Assembly: GCA_017438845.1 (NCBI GenBank) | Contig: JAFRUO010000008.1 | Coordinates: 78,103 to 142,102 of the forward strand | Origin: Clostridia bacterium | Lineage (GTDB): Bacteria > Bacillota > Clostridia > Oscillospirales > Acutalibacteraceae | DNA: 64,000 bases | Reading direction: 5' to 3' | Shown here: positions 17,551 to 25,498 of the stretch, one piece after another | Layout: every line of letters begins with the position of its first letter | Numbering within the stretch: position 1 is the stretch's first letter | Made by a program: the position numbers and the translations under genes | The notes under the pieces: generated by a model | Seen by the model: only the letters and a program-made list of their open reading frames with translations | Told to the model about the DNA's origin: nothing | Database searches by the model: none

Positions 17551-17928
17551 TTATTTCTCCTCTGCTTCCCTGATTAGTTTAATACTGTTAAACCTGAGTC
17601 GGTTCAGCGGTATTTTGCTTTCATCCGATACTATTGCCATAATAACCGCGGCGGTCTTTTCGTCCGTATCGACAAGCTCAAGCGTACCTGCGGAATCTGT
17701 TTCGGGAAGTGTCTTTACAGGCTTTTCGCTTACTTGCTTTTTTTCGTCCTGCTTTTTTTCGTCGATATTTTTTTTGGATCTTTTTTCAACCAGCCGTATG
17801 CCCTTCGACAGAAGCACCACAAGCACGGCAAGCACGGCGAGCATTATCATAACCACCACAATGCCCGTCAGTGAGATGCTTATCGCTTCTCCGATGCCGA
17901 TGCTGTCACCGACAAAAGTTTTCAACAT
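17551..17928 (-). CDS. oadG: Decarboxylase gamma-chain-like membrane subunit (125 aa)
   Basis: This is a small protein with one membrane helix at about residues 18-45 (ISLTGIVVVMIMLAVLAVLVVLL), then a Lys/Glu-rich linker and a C-terminal domain ending NRLRFNSIKLIREAEEK. The layout fits the OadG/MmdD-type subunit that holds the complex together. Sequence conservation in this family is low, so the call rests partly on position: it sits between the alpha and biotin genes with 12- and 1-bp gaps. Confidence 0.82.
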   Translation of the reverse strand: MLKTFVGDSIGIGEAISISLTGIVVVMIMLAVLAVLVVLLSKGIRLVEKRSKKNIDEKKQDEKKQVSEKPVKTLPETDSAGTLELVDTDEKTAAVIMAIVSDESKIPLNRLRFNSIKLIREAEEK

Positions 17929-17940
17929 TTATAACACCTC

Positions 17941-19320
17941 TCAGTCAATTCTCTTTATTGAATACTTAAAGGTATTCTTTTCTTTTTCTGCTCTTTTTCG
18001 GAAGAAGGCTTCCGCCTGAGTCGGGAATGCAATATACGAAAGCACGTCCTCGTCCGACCTTGCAAGGCTTCCGATTTCCTCCTTCGCCTTTTTGAATGCA
18101 GGCTCAAGAGTGTCTGCGAAGCGGCAGGTAATCGGCTTTTCGTCGCCGAGAACCTTTTTCTGAAGCTCGGGGTCAATCTCACCCGGCGCTCTGCCGTATT
18201 CACCTCTTATATACGCCTTGATTTCCTTTGAAACGTTTTTGTATCTTTCGCCTGCGAGCACGTTCATTGTAGCCTGAACGCCGACCATCTGGCTCATCGG
18301 AGTAACAAGGGGAGGGTAGCCGAGGTCCTTTCTGACCCTCGGGGTTTCGAGAAGCACCTCCTCGAATTTGTCCATTTTGTTTTGAGCCGTCAGCTGAGCT
18401 ACAAGGTTTGAGAGCATTCCGCCGGGCACCTGATAATTAAGCGCGTCGGTGTCGGTTGAAAGCACAACGGGGTTGAGCTTTCCCTCCTTTAAAAACTGCT
18501 CCTTAATCGGCTTGAAAAAGTCGTTGATTTTCTTTAACGCCGCCGTGTCAAGCTCGGTTTCATAGCCCTGCTGTCTGAATGCGTAAAGCATAGCCTCGGT
18601 GGGCGCCTGCGAGGTGCCGCCCGAAAAGGCAGAAATCGCCGTGTCAATAATATCGCAGCCTGCCTCAACCGCCTTCTGGAGCGTAAGCGGAGCAAGCCCC
18701 GTGGTGCAGTGAGTGTGAAGCACAATCGGCAGTTTAACGTTTTCCTTGAGAGCCTTTACCGTGTCGTAAGCCTCCTGCGGGCCCATAATGCCTGCCATAT
18801 CCTTGATGGTGATTGTCTGACAACCCATTTCCTCCATCTGTCGGGCAAGCTTAACATAAGCCTCAAGGTCGTGAATCGGGCTTTTTGTGTAGCTGATAGC
18901 GCCCGAAGCAACGGCTCCGTTTTTAAGCGTTTCATCGACTGCAACCTCAATGTTGCGAACGTCGTTAAGCGCGTCAAAAATTCTGATTATGTCTATACCG
19001 TTTTCTATACTCTTTTTAACAAACATCCTGACAACATCGTCCGGGTAATGCTTGTAGCCGAGCAGGTTTTGTCCTCTGAGGAGCATCTGCAGCTTGGTGT
19101 TTTTACAGTGCGCCTTGATTTTTCTGAGCCTCTCCCACGGGTCCTCGTCAAGGTAACGCAGACATGAGTCAAAGGTAGCTCCGCCCCAACACTCAAGCGA
19201 GTAGTAGCCTGCCGAGTCCATGGTGTCGAGTATTCCTTCAAACGAGGAGAAGGGAAGCCTTGTCGCTATCAGCGACTGGTTGGCGTCCCTTAACACTGTT
19301 TCGGTAAATTGAACCTTCAT
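17941..19320 (-). CDS. oadA: Oxaloacetate decarboxylase alpha / carboxyltransferase subunit (459 aa)
   Basis: This cytoplasmic carboxyltransferase moves the carboxyl group from oxaloacetate to biotin. The TIM barrel begins FTETVLRDANQSL, the metal-binding LHTHCTTGLAPL and FSGGTSQAPTEAM follow, and the conserved-carboxylase domain fills the C-terminus. It ends without the biotinyl domain that many OadA proteins carry, which explains the separate carrier gene. The ATG at 19320 is chosen because CCGGAGGCG lies just upstream and the earlier in-frame Met has none. It is the first gene of the four-gene operon, behind a promoter at 19411-19439. Confidence 0.92.
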   Translation of the reverse strand: MKVQFTETVLRDANQSLIATRLPFSSFEGILDTMDSAGYYSLECWGGATFDSCLRYLDEDPWERLRKIKAHCKNTKLQMLLRGQNLLGYKHYPDDVVRMFVKKSIENGIDIIRIFDALNDVRNIEVAVDETLKNGAVASGAISYTKSPIHDLEAYVKLARQMEEMGCQTITIKDMAGIMGPQEAYDTVKALKENVKLPIVLHTHCTTGLAPLTLQKAVEAGCDIIDTAISAFSGGTSQAPTEAMLYAFRQQGYETELDTAALKKINDFFKPIKEQFLKEGKLNPVVLSTDTDALNYQVPGGMLSNLVAQLTAQNKMDKFEEVLLETPRVRKDLGYPPLVTPMSQMVGVQATMNVLAGERYKNVSKEIKAYIRGEYGRAPGEIDPELQKKVLGDEKPITCRFADTLEPAFKKAKEEIGSLARSDEDVLSYIAFPTQAEAFFRKRAEKEKNTFKYSIKRID

Positions 19321-19410
19321 ATTTCGCCTCCGGATTAATGAAAAGGGGAAATGCTTCATATTTGGAAAATAAAGAAATTCCAATTTGTCCCCATTTTAAT
19401 TTTCTGCAGG

Positions 19411-19439
19411 ATTATACCATATATTGTTATATTATGCAA
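19411..19439 (-). promoter_or_regulatory. Promoter of the decarboxylase operon
   Basis: On the minus strand TTGCAT (19439-19434) and TATAAT (19416-19411) are 17 bp apart, with an extended TGG -10 element. The leader to the oadA start is about 85 nt and holds weak inverted repeats of GGGGA/TCCCC and TTGGA/TCCAA, with no riboswitch recognised. Confidence 0.75.
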
Positions 19440-19477
19440 GAAAAAAATACATATTTTGTTTTTTTCTATAAAAAATA

Positions 19478-19499
19478 CGCCTTAAAATCAATTAAGGCG
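19478..19499 (-). terminator. Terminator of the 213-residue membrane protein gene
   Basis: CGCCTTAA and TTAAGGCG form an 8-bp stem followed by ATTTTTT on the minus strand, 19 bp after the stop codon. Confidence 0.75.
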
Positions 19500-19517
19500 C
19501 AAACGTTTTTTAAAGCT

Positions 19518-20159
19518 TTATGAGTTTTCGTTTTCCGACAATTCGCCGTAAAGCTTTTTGTTGGCTTTGAATTCCTTTGCAATCCACACGAAGGTAAGCG
19601 TCCAGGCAATGAACAAAGCTAAAAAGAAATCAATTCTGCCGAGGGGGAACACGGCGACAATTGAGAAGAACAGAGGGGCGTGAATGCCCTTTAAAATAAG
19701 GTACCATTCAACCACGATGATAAGCCTTGCAAACGGCAGTGCGGTTGCAACCGAATAGCAAAGGCACGCAACCTGAGGCGCCCAGTATTTAGGCCACCGC
19801 CACATACCGTTGTGCGCCTTTTCGGGGTCGCCGTAGGTGATGTCGGCAAGGTACCGCTTCAGGTCCTTCGTTTCGGCTGAAACGGGAGGCTTATATTTAA
19901 TGTAGGCATAGTAAGCCATTGCAAAGTATACAAGATAGGTAATCAGGTTTACCGCAATCAGACCTGCCCAGTCCATGCCGAAGCCCTGCACAAGGGGGTT
20001 GCCCTCCATTGAAAGGTCGGGCGTGGCAAAAAAGGTCAGCAGCAAATCGGAAACCGTCAGCAAAAAATAAAAGATTGTAAGAGATAAGAATGCGGTTTTC
20101 TTTTTCATTGGTTTTTCCTTAAGCATTTTTTCATATTTATTCTTGTCCGATACGCTCAT
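19518..20159 (-). CDS. Integral membrane protein, unknown function (213 aa)
   Basis: No family is recognised. Four to five membrane helices are visible: about 22-42, 65-86, 128-150, 155-175 and 178-197. A polar loop at about 90-125 has the sequence YGDPEKAHNGMWRWPKYWAP. The N-terminus is basic and cytoplasmic. A downstream in-frame Met (MKKKTAFL, residue 18) is an alternative start. It lies alone between the decarboxylase operon and a divergent gene 99 bp away. No transporter or enzyme signature is seen. Confidence 0.7.
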   Translation of the reverse strand: MSVSDKNKYEKMLKEKPMKKKTAFLSLTIFYFLLTVSDLLLTFFATPDLSMEGNPLVQGFGMDWAGLIAVNLITYLVYFAMAYYAYIKYKPPVSAETKDLKRYLADITYGDPEKAHNGMWRWPKYWAPQVACLCYSVATALPFARLIIVVEWYLILKGIHAPLFFSIVAVFPLGRIDFFLALFIAWTLTFVWIAKEFKANKKLYGELSENENS

Positions 20160-20202
20160 TTTAGCACAGTTAAATAATTCATTTCAACCGAAAATATAAA
20201 AA

Positions 20203-20231
20203 TTGACATTATTATTTTAAACGTATATAAT
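20203..20231 (+). promoter_or_regulatory. Consensus sigma-A promoter of the PH-like gene
   Basis: A perfect TTGACA (20203-20208) and a perfect TATAAT (20226-20231) are separated by 17 bp, about 28 bp upstream of the start codon at 20259. Confidence 0.88.
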
Positions 20232-20258
20232 AAAGAAAAAGCCGAAAGGGGAGCGGAT

Positions 20259-20918
20259 ATGAGAGTAAAATTTGAATCAGGGGTAAGCTTCTGGCTGAAG
20301 CTTTTGATTGTTGTTTTCAATATAATTACCCTGCTGCTGTTCTCGGCAAAGATTTTCATTGACAGCTATATCACAGTTAAATTAGGCATAGCGTTTTTAG
20401 TTGTCGACGCCGTGGTTATCGTGCCGTTGATTTTGCTTACCTACTACAAGTTCGAGGACGACTGTCTTTTGATTCACGACTTTCCCATAAGGCAGTTCAG
20501 GATTAAATACACCGACATCGTCGATGTTGAGGACGGCGACTTTGAAACCAAGGAAAAAAAGAGCATTGTCGCGCTTTCGCTTGACAGAATCGTGCTTGTC
20601 ACCGAGCATGAGGACAGCGAGGGCAAAAAGCATAAAAGATATATTTATATTTCCCCGAAGGATATGAGCCTTTTCCTTATAAGACTCAGCGCAAGACTTG
20701 AGCAAAACAAGGTTGACATCGAGCAGAAGGCAAAGGAAATTTCCCTAAAGCAGAAAGAGCACGAACTCAAAAAGAAGCTTGCCGAGGAAAAACGTAAAAA
20801 AGAAAAGGAGCAGAACGCTCCCGAAATTATCCGTATGAAATCAAGCCCGAAGGCGGAGGGCTTTAAAGAGAAGAAAACGGACGACGGTGAAGAAAAATCC
20901 CCGGACGACGGTGAATAA
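20259..20918 (+). CDS. Membrane protein with bacterial PH-like domain and charged coiled-coil tail (219 aa)
   Basis: Two membrane helices (about 12-33 and 40-61) precede a domain of about 90 residues (YYKFEDDCLLIHDF, then RIKYTDIVDVEDG) that reads like a small bacterial pleckstrin-homology fold of the YdbT/YvbH kind. The C-terminal third, about 145-219, is a Lys/Glu-rich coiled coil ending in an acidic DDGEEKSPDDGE tail. The ribosome site is AAAGGGGAGCGG. The protein is probably membrane-bound with the tail in the cytoplasm. Its function is unknown, and the fold assignment is by eye. Confidence 0.7.
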   Translation: MRVKFESGVSFWLKLLIVVFNIITLLLFSAKIFIDSYITVKLGIAFLVVDAVVIVPLILLTYYKFEDDCLLIHDFPIRQFRIKYTDIVDVEDGDFETKEKKSIVALSLDRIVLVTEHEDSEGKKHKRYIYISPKDMSLFLIRLSARLEQNKVDIEQKAKEISLKQKEHELKKKLAEEKRKKEKEQNAPEIIRMKSSPKAEGFKEKKTDDGEEKSPDDGE

Positions 20919-20970
20919 TAATACAGCAAAAAGAACAGACGTTTAGGGCGCTGTCCATAAGGATGATTAG

Positions 20971-21079
20971 CCCAAAAATCGCCTCTTTTCCGCTATAACT
21001 GCCTTAAAATCGGGGTTAGGCGTCAGCCTTAACCCCGATTTATGCGATTGTTCTAACGAAAAATAGTCTGATTTTTGGG
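20971..21079. repeat. 109-bp inverted-repeat element with internal hairpin
   Basis: The ends are an exact 10-bp inverted pair, CCCAAAAATC (20971-20980) and GATTTTTGGG (21070-21079). In the middle a long hairpin, 21007-21041, has arms AAATCGGGGTTAGGC and GCCTTAACCCCGATTT with a one-base bulge. No open reading frame of note lies inside. It fills most of the 314-bp gap between the PH-like gene and dnaC and resembles a small non-autonomous or structured-RNA element. Confidence 0.65.
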
Positions 21080-21125
21080 TGCAAAGCAGTTTTGGCAAAG
21101 TATTTTTAGTTCATAAAGTGATTAC

Positions 21126-21162
21126 AAAATCCCCGCAATACTGATGTATTACGGGGATTTTT
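21126..21162. terminator. Terminator between the PH-like gene and dnaC
   Basis: AAATCCCCG..AATAC pairs with GTATT.CGGGGATTT around a 4-base loop with one mismatch, with T-rich runs on both sides. It can serve the convergent genes on both strands. Confidence 0.8.
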
Positions 21163-21232
21163 AATTGCTTTAGGGACAAAAGGACAAAGCCAAAACCTAT
21201 TCATCCTTGTGAACAGCACCCTTTTGTTCTTT

Positions 21233-22198
21233 TTAATATTGCGCTTTAATCTGCCTTACATCGTTTCCGATACACGGAAGCTGGAAATATGAGCACATAA
21301 GGCGTGAGGTGATGCGGTTGTTGTATTTTGTGTCAAGCTCGTCGAGCGAGAGGTTTGAGTTGATAATTGTCGGCAGCCCCTCCGCAAGCCTTGAGTCGAT
21401 AATATTATATAACTGAGCAATTGAAAACGAGGTTATAAACTCAGCGCCGAGGTCGTCGATTATCAGTAAATCACAACCGAGCAGTCTGCTTTCCGTTGTG
21501 CCGTCAGGCTCGTCGCTTCTTCCGAAGTGCTCTCTTTCAAGGGCGTTGAAGAAATTGTGAGCCGAGCCGTAAACAACGTTAAAGCCCTTTTTGATAACCT
21601 CACCTGCTATTGCAAGGCTCAAATGAGTTTTGCCGAGTCCCGTTTCGCCGTACATATACAGGCTTTTTGACGAAAGGCTGAACTTTTCGGCGTACTTTTT
21701 GCAGAAAAGCAGAATGTCCTTCATTTGCTCACAGGCTTCCGGGTCGGAATAAACCGAGGCGTCAAAGTCGTCGAAGCTGGAAATTTTAAGCGAGGATTTT
21801 TTTGCAAGCTCCTCATAGCTTAATTTGTTCAAAAGAGCCGTGTAGCAATCGCAGACAACTCCGCCTGCGTAGCCCGTGTCCTGACATTTCGGACAGTGAT
21901 AATGCACGTCGAGCCAGTCGGGCTCAAGACCGCAGCTTTTAAACAAGTCCTCCCTTGCCTTACGGTAGGAAAGGCTTTTTTGCTTTAGTGAGTCAATATA
22001 TTTTTTCGGGTCGTCACAGCCGTCTATAGCCTTGATTGAGTTCAGAGCTATCTGCGACATTGCCGCTTCAATTTCCTCAAGCTCCGGGTGCTCCTTTAAA
22101 AATTCGGCTCTTCTTTTATCTGCTTCGCTCAGTGCGGCTTCACGTCTTGAGCGTAAAACCGCCTGTGCCGCATTTACTGTTTTCTGGGAGTATTTCAT
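21233..22198 (-). CDS. DnaC/DnaI-type helicase loader ATPase (321 aa)
   Basis: This is a AAA+ ATPase that loads the replicative helicase. A helical N-terminal part precedes a zinc-binding cluster, C102-x2-C105-x10-C116-x-C118, typical of Firmicute loaders. Walker A is GETGLGKT (184-191) and Walker B is LLIIDDLGAE. It follows a DnaD-domain gene by 3 bp; dnaB/dnaD plus loader is the usual primosome pairing in Clostridia. It is more similar in layout to the helicase loader than to IstB transposition helpers, because no transposase is near. Confidence 0.88.
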   Translation of the reverse strand: MKYSQKTVNAAQAVLRSRREAALSEADKRRAEFLKEHPELEEIEAAMSQIALNSIKAIDGCDDPKKYIDSLKQKSLSYRKAREDLFKSCGLEPDWLDVHYHCPKCQDTGYAGGVVCDCYTALLNKLSYEELAKKSSLKISSFDDFDASVYSDPEACEQMKDILLFCKKYAEKFSLSSKSLYMYGETGLGKTHLSLAIAGEVIKKGFNVVYGSAHNFFNALEREHFGRSDEPDGTTESRLLGCDLLIIDDLGAEFITSFSIAQLYNIIDSRLAEGLPTIINSNLSLDELDTKYNNRITSRLMCSYFQLPCIGNDVRQIKAQY

Positions 22199-22201
22199 AT
22201 C

Positions 22202-23209
22202 TTAATCCTCGTAAACAATTTTCTTTTTCTTAGCCGCCTGCTTCGCCTTTTCGACGTCGTATGAACGCTCCGACTTTGCGGTCTTTTTTCTGCCTTCGGA
22301 ATACTTCTTTTCTTCGTTTTCAACGTCGTCGGGCGTTTTTAAGCCCTTTTCGTGCCAGCCGAGAAGGATTTTGTTCGTGTAGCTGAAGGAAATCTTTCCG
22401 AGCTTGTCCACGGTTTTGTTGTAGGCGAGCACCATCATGTCAACGCCGAAGCCGAGCTTGTCCCACTGTGCAAAATAGTTTTCCTGCGTGGGCGTAGCCT
22501 TTGGTGCGCTGATGCCTGTTTCAAGCTTGAAGCGGTTAAAAATCTTTTCCGACTTGTTGTGTGCGTCTATATATTCGTATGCGCTTTCGTGAGTGACAAT
22601 GTCGTTTTTATACCAGTCCTTTGCCACCGAAAGCATAAATGCTGTGGATTTTTTGTCCCTTTCCGCACAGTAATTAATAAGTATATATATAATGTCGGCG
22701 GGCAAGCCGTAACCTCTGAGCATTGAATAAACCGCCGACTGCACGCTGAAGCCGATGTCGCCGAGAAGCGTCTGCACCTGATTGCAAAGCGACGCAAATT
22801 CCGTGTCGCTTTCAAGTGCATTGCCGATTTCGGTCATTGTCGGCGCAGGAAGCTTAATGCTTAACTCCTGCTTTTGCGCCGTCTTTTTTTCTTCCTGCCT
22901 TTGAATGGGAATATTATTTTCCTTTAAATATGTGTCGCTCGTTTCGGGAGAGGGGAGAGAAGCCGCAGCGATTACTCTGTCAATCAACACTCCCTCGTTA
23001 ACCCAATAATCGAGTGCCTCACGGGTGTCTGCGGCTGAGGAACCGATACCCTTTGCAATGTCCTCAAGGGTAAAATCACCGCTTTGATGAGCACAAATCC
23101 AAAGCAGTGTTTTTACGGCGCAGAAGCTCGCCAGCTTTATGTACTTTTCACATACCGCCGAGGGCAGGAATATGCCCGAGGAGTACAGTGTCGGGTTTAA
23201 GGTGAACAT
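22202..23209 (-). CDS. DnaD-domain primosomal protein (335 aa)
   Basis: This replication-initiation or restart protein has a winged-helix-like N-terminal domain (about 35-90, with FTLEDIAKGIGSSAADTREALDYW split over the recognition region). A DnaD/DnaB-like domain lies at about 125-215, and the YxxxI-type motif appears as HESAYEYI. The C-terminus is Lys-rich. It is 3 bp upstream of the helicase-loader gene and 3 bp downstream of nth, so the three and the regulator form one tight cluster. Confidence 0.82.
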   Translation of the reverse strand: MFTLNPTLYSSGIFLPSAVCEKYIKLASFCAVKTLLWICAHQSGDFTLEDIAKGIGSSAADTREALDYWVNEGVLIDRVIAAASLPSPETSDTYLKENNIPIQRQEEKKTAQKQELSIKLPAPTMTEIGNALESDTEFASLCNQVQTLLGDIGFSVQSAVYSMLRGYGLPADIIYILINYCAERDKKSTAFMLSVAKDWYKNDIVTHESAYEYIDAHNKSEKIFNRFKLETGISAPKATPTQENYFAQWDKLGFGVDMMVLAYNKTVDKLGKISFSYTNKILLGWHEKGLKTPDDVENEEKKYSEGRKKTAKSERSYDVEKAKQAAKKKKIVYED

Positions 23210-23211
23210 GG

Positions 23212-23841
23212 TTATATCCTTTTTTTACAAAATTCGGAAAGACCGCATTTTTCGCAGTAAGCCTTTCTTGCGGTGCAGACGGCTCTGCCGTGAAGCACTG
23301 CGCGGTGGCAGAAATTGTTGCTCTCCTCAGGCGGAAGAAGCTTTCTGAGCTTAAATTCGGTCTGCTTCGGGTCACGGGTTTTAACAAGACCGATTCTGTT
23401 TGCGATTCTGATTAAGTGCGTGTCTGCAACAACAACGCCCTTTTCACCGAAAACGTCGCCCATAATAAGGTTTGCCGTCTTTCTGCCTACGCCGGGGAGC
23501 GTGGTAAGCTCCTCAATGCTTGAGGGCACCTCGCCGCCGAAATCACTTTTGATTTTTTGCGCTATTCCGATTATATCCTTTGACTTCCCGTGATAGAAGC
23601 CGCAGGAATGAATAATTTCTTCAATGTCCTTTACATCTGCATTGCAGTAGTCGTCAAGGGTTTTGTATTTAGAAAAAAGTGCGGGAGTTACCAGGTTAAC
23701 TCTCGCATCTGTACATTGAGCCGAAAGCCTTGTTGCAATCAAAAGCTCCAACGGATTCGAGTAGCTTAATGAGCAAAGAGCATCGGGATACATTTTTTTA
23801 AGTTCTTCAACGGATTTCAACGCCAACTGCTTCTCAGTCAT
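23212..23841 (-). CDS. nth: Endonuclease III (209 aa)
   Basis: This is a DNA glycosylase/AP lyase for oxidised pyrimidines in base-excision repair. The helix-hairpin-helix LTTLPGVGRKTAN contains catalytic K121, and D140 lies in VVADTH. Four Cys residues (189, 196, 199, 205) in C-x6-C-x2-C-x5-C spacing bind the 4Fe-4S cluster. The ATG at 23841 gives the standard 209-residue length with GAGGAAAG upstream; a longer reading frame only adds non-conserved residues that overlap the regulator. It overlaps the XRE gene by 8 bp. Confidence 0.95.
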   Translation of the reverse strand: MTEKQLALKSVEELKKMYPDALCSLSYSNPLELLIATRLSAQCTDARVNLVTPALFSKYKTLDDYCNADVKDIEEIIHSCGFYHGKSKDIIGIAQKIKSDFGGEVPSSIEELTTLPGVGRKTANLIMGDVFGEKGVVVADTHLIRIANRIGLVKTRDPKQTEFKLRKLLPPEESNNFCHRAVLHGRAVCTARKAYCEKCGLSEFCKKRI

Positions 23842-24067
23842 TGCTTTCCTCGTATGTAAGGTTGTCGGGCAAATCGAGCAAATAATCGCAGGAAACATTG
23901 AAATAAAGGCATATCGCACGAAGATCCCTTAAAGAGGGCTCGGTAACACCCGTCTCAAGGAACGAAATCTTTCTCTGCGTCATGCCGAGTACGTTTGCTA
24001 AATCCGTCTGAGTAATAGGCGGCAGCTTCGACAATCTTAACTGTTTTAATTTTGCGTTGAATGGCAT
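23834..24067 (-). CDS. XRE-family regulator overlapping nth (77 aa)
   Basis: This is a one-domain Cro/C1-type protein. The helix-turn-helix is TQTDLANVLGMTQRKISFLE, followed by EPSLRDLRAICLYFNVSCDYLLDLPDN. It is the first gene of the nth-dnaD-dnaC cluster, and its stop codon overlaps the nth start by 8 bp. Autoregulation of the cluster would be the simplest role, but no operator is evident. A similar but distinct XRE protein is encoded at 11682-11906. Confidence 0.85.
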   Translation of the reverse strand: MPFNAKLKQLRLSKLPPITQTDLANVLGMTQRKISFLETGVTEPSLRDLRAICLYFNVSCDYLLDLPDNLTYEESND

Positions 24068-24247
24068 AAATAAAACCCCTGTTGAAAAATCAATAGCATA
24101 CGTATTTTAGCACAATTAACTTCGCGTTGCAACAACAAAAAAGACCATTTAAGTTAAAAAAATTCTAAAAAAATTTGTGCACTTTTTTTTTTCTACAAAA
24201 TGTTGTGTATTCGTGAAATATAATTATCAAAATATGACTTTTTTCTA

Positions 24248-24276
24248 TTGTAAAAAATTTTTTTATTTGTTATAAT
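24248..24276 (+). promoter_or_regulatory. Promoter of the GDPD-like gene
   Basis: TTGTAA (24248-24253) and TATAAT (24271-24276) are spaced by 17 bp. The surrounding 240 bp between the divergent XRE gene and the start at 24309 is very AT-rich and holds no other recognisable feature. Confidence 0.7.
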
Positions 24277-24308
24277 TATTTCCTGATAAAGTAAATTGGA
24301 GTTTAAAA

Positions 24309-25424
24309 ATGAACTTTTTTATCAAGAAATGTCTAAAAACAGTGTCAGCCGTTTTAATAATTCTTTGTCTTGTTTCTTTTTTCTCGTTTGCCGAGGGGAA
24401 AAACAGGCAGGGAGTGAAGGACGGCTCCTCTCAGCTTATCTGCGCGTACAGCCCTGCAAAGGCGACAGCGGACGAAATTGCCTCCGCAGGCGTCAAGGGC
24501 GCCGATATGATTTGTGTGACTCTCGACGCTACGTCTTATGACAGCACGGGCAGACAGCTCGAACCGACGCTTGATTCGGGTATATTGCTTTCCGACGCCT
24601 TTGAAGCTCTCGGGGAAGGCACCTCGCTTCTTATTAAGGCGCAGGGTTCTCAGAAGTCCGCCCTTTACGGCTTTCTTAAAGAAAACGGGCTTCTCGGCAG
24701 AGCCGTGCTTATGCTCAACATTAAAAATAAGGAGCTTTTCAGCTGGCTTGATACGCTTGAGGAAAAGCCGCTTGTCTTTTCCTCTTATAAGGGCGTGGTG
24801 ATTTTTAACTGCACCTCCGCCATAAAGGCTTCGGCTCAGCACGGTGCGGCGGGAATAGTCTTAAAAAGCTCGAACGCTTATTCCACCACCTTTATGCGCT
24901 CCGAGGTTAAAAAATGCGTCGGCTTAAGGGCGGTAATCGATATGACCGATTACAAAGCCTGCGGCAAGAGGACTGACACCGAGGCGTTCTGGGACGATGT
25001 TGCGGGCAGAGGCTTTTCGGTTATAATCACCTCCGACCTTGACGGCTTTCTTCTGTACCGTCAGCGCTCGCTTCACGCAAGGGCAAGGCTCGCTTCTCTT
25101 ACGCAAAAGCTCTCGGACACCGACTTAAAAGCCACCTCGAAAATCACGGCAAAGAACTTTAATTATGCGCTCGGGCAGGCAAAGCAGTCGCTTTCCTCGG
25201 ACTGCGGCGCAACCCTTCTTGACGAAAGGTACAATTCTCTGCTTACGGCATACGAAAACGTTAAAAGCCCCGACGGAACAAAGGGAAGTCTTACCGTTTC
25301 AAAGGGCAGGGTAATTGCGGCGGTACTCGTGCTTGCAGGCTTCGTTGCGGTTGAATACGGCTTTGAGTACTTTAAAAAGAAAAAGGAAAAAGAGCGCAGC
25401 GCTCAAAAAAGCAAAGCAAATTAA
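24309..25424 (+). CDS. Exported, C-terminally anchored GDPD-like protein, unknown activity (371 aa)
   Basis: The protein has a signal peptide (about 1-28), an exported domain to about 265, a helical region, one membrane helix (about 332-350) and a Lys-rich cytoplasmic tail. The order of short motifs (CAYSPAKATADEIASAGVKGADMICVTL, then repeated VVIFN and GIVLKSS strands) recalls the TIM barrel of glycerophosphodiester phosphodiesterases. The usual HRG and E-x-D catalytic residues are not recognisable, so activity is doubtful. It stands alone behind its own promoter, 74 bp before an MFS gene. The fold is a guess from pattern. Confidence 0.6.
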   Translation: MNFFIKKCLKTVSAVLIILCLVSFFSFAEGKNRQGVKDGSSQLICAYSPAKATADEIASAGVKGADMICVTLDATSYDSTGRQLEPTLDSGILLSDAFEALGEGTSLLIKAQGSQKSALYGFLKENGLLGRAVLMLNIKNKELFSWLDTLEEKPLVFSSYKGVVIFNCTSAIKASAQHGAAGIVLKSSNAYSTTFMRSEVKKCVGLRAVIDMTDYKACGKRTDTEAFWDDVAGRGFSVIITSDLDGFLLYRQRSLHARARLASLTQKLSDTDLKATSKITAKNFNYALGQAKQSLSSDCGATLLDERYNSLLTAYENVKSPDGTKGSLTVSKGRVIAAVLVLAGFVAVEYGFEYFKKKKEKERSAQKSKAN

Positions 25425-25433
25425 CTCTTTATA

Positions 25434-25462
25434 TTGAAATAAAGAGCTTTATTTGATAAAAT
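25434..25462 (+). promoter_or_regulatory. Promoter of the MFS gene at 25499
   Basis: TTGAAA (25434-25439) and TAAAAT (25457-25462) are 17 bp apart with an extended TGA -10 element. A GAAAGGGAG ribosome site precedes the start codon. Confidence 0.7.
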
Positions 25463-25498
25463 GGTAATGACAATATTTCGTGAAAGGGAGTAAATATT

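Noticed and set aside
19320..19440. Riboswitch in the leader of the decarboxylase operon
   Set aside because: Only weak nested inverted repeats are visible, with no conserved aptamer blocks and no terminator hairpin.
21233..22198. IstB-type transposition helper
   Set aside because: It has the zinc cluster of helicase loaders, follows a DnaD-domain gene, and no IstA transposase or IS ends are nearby.
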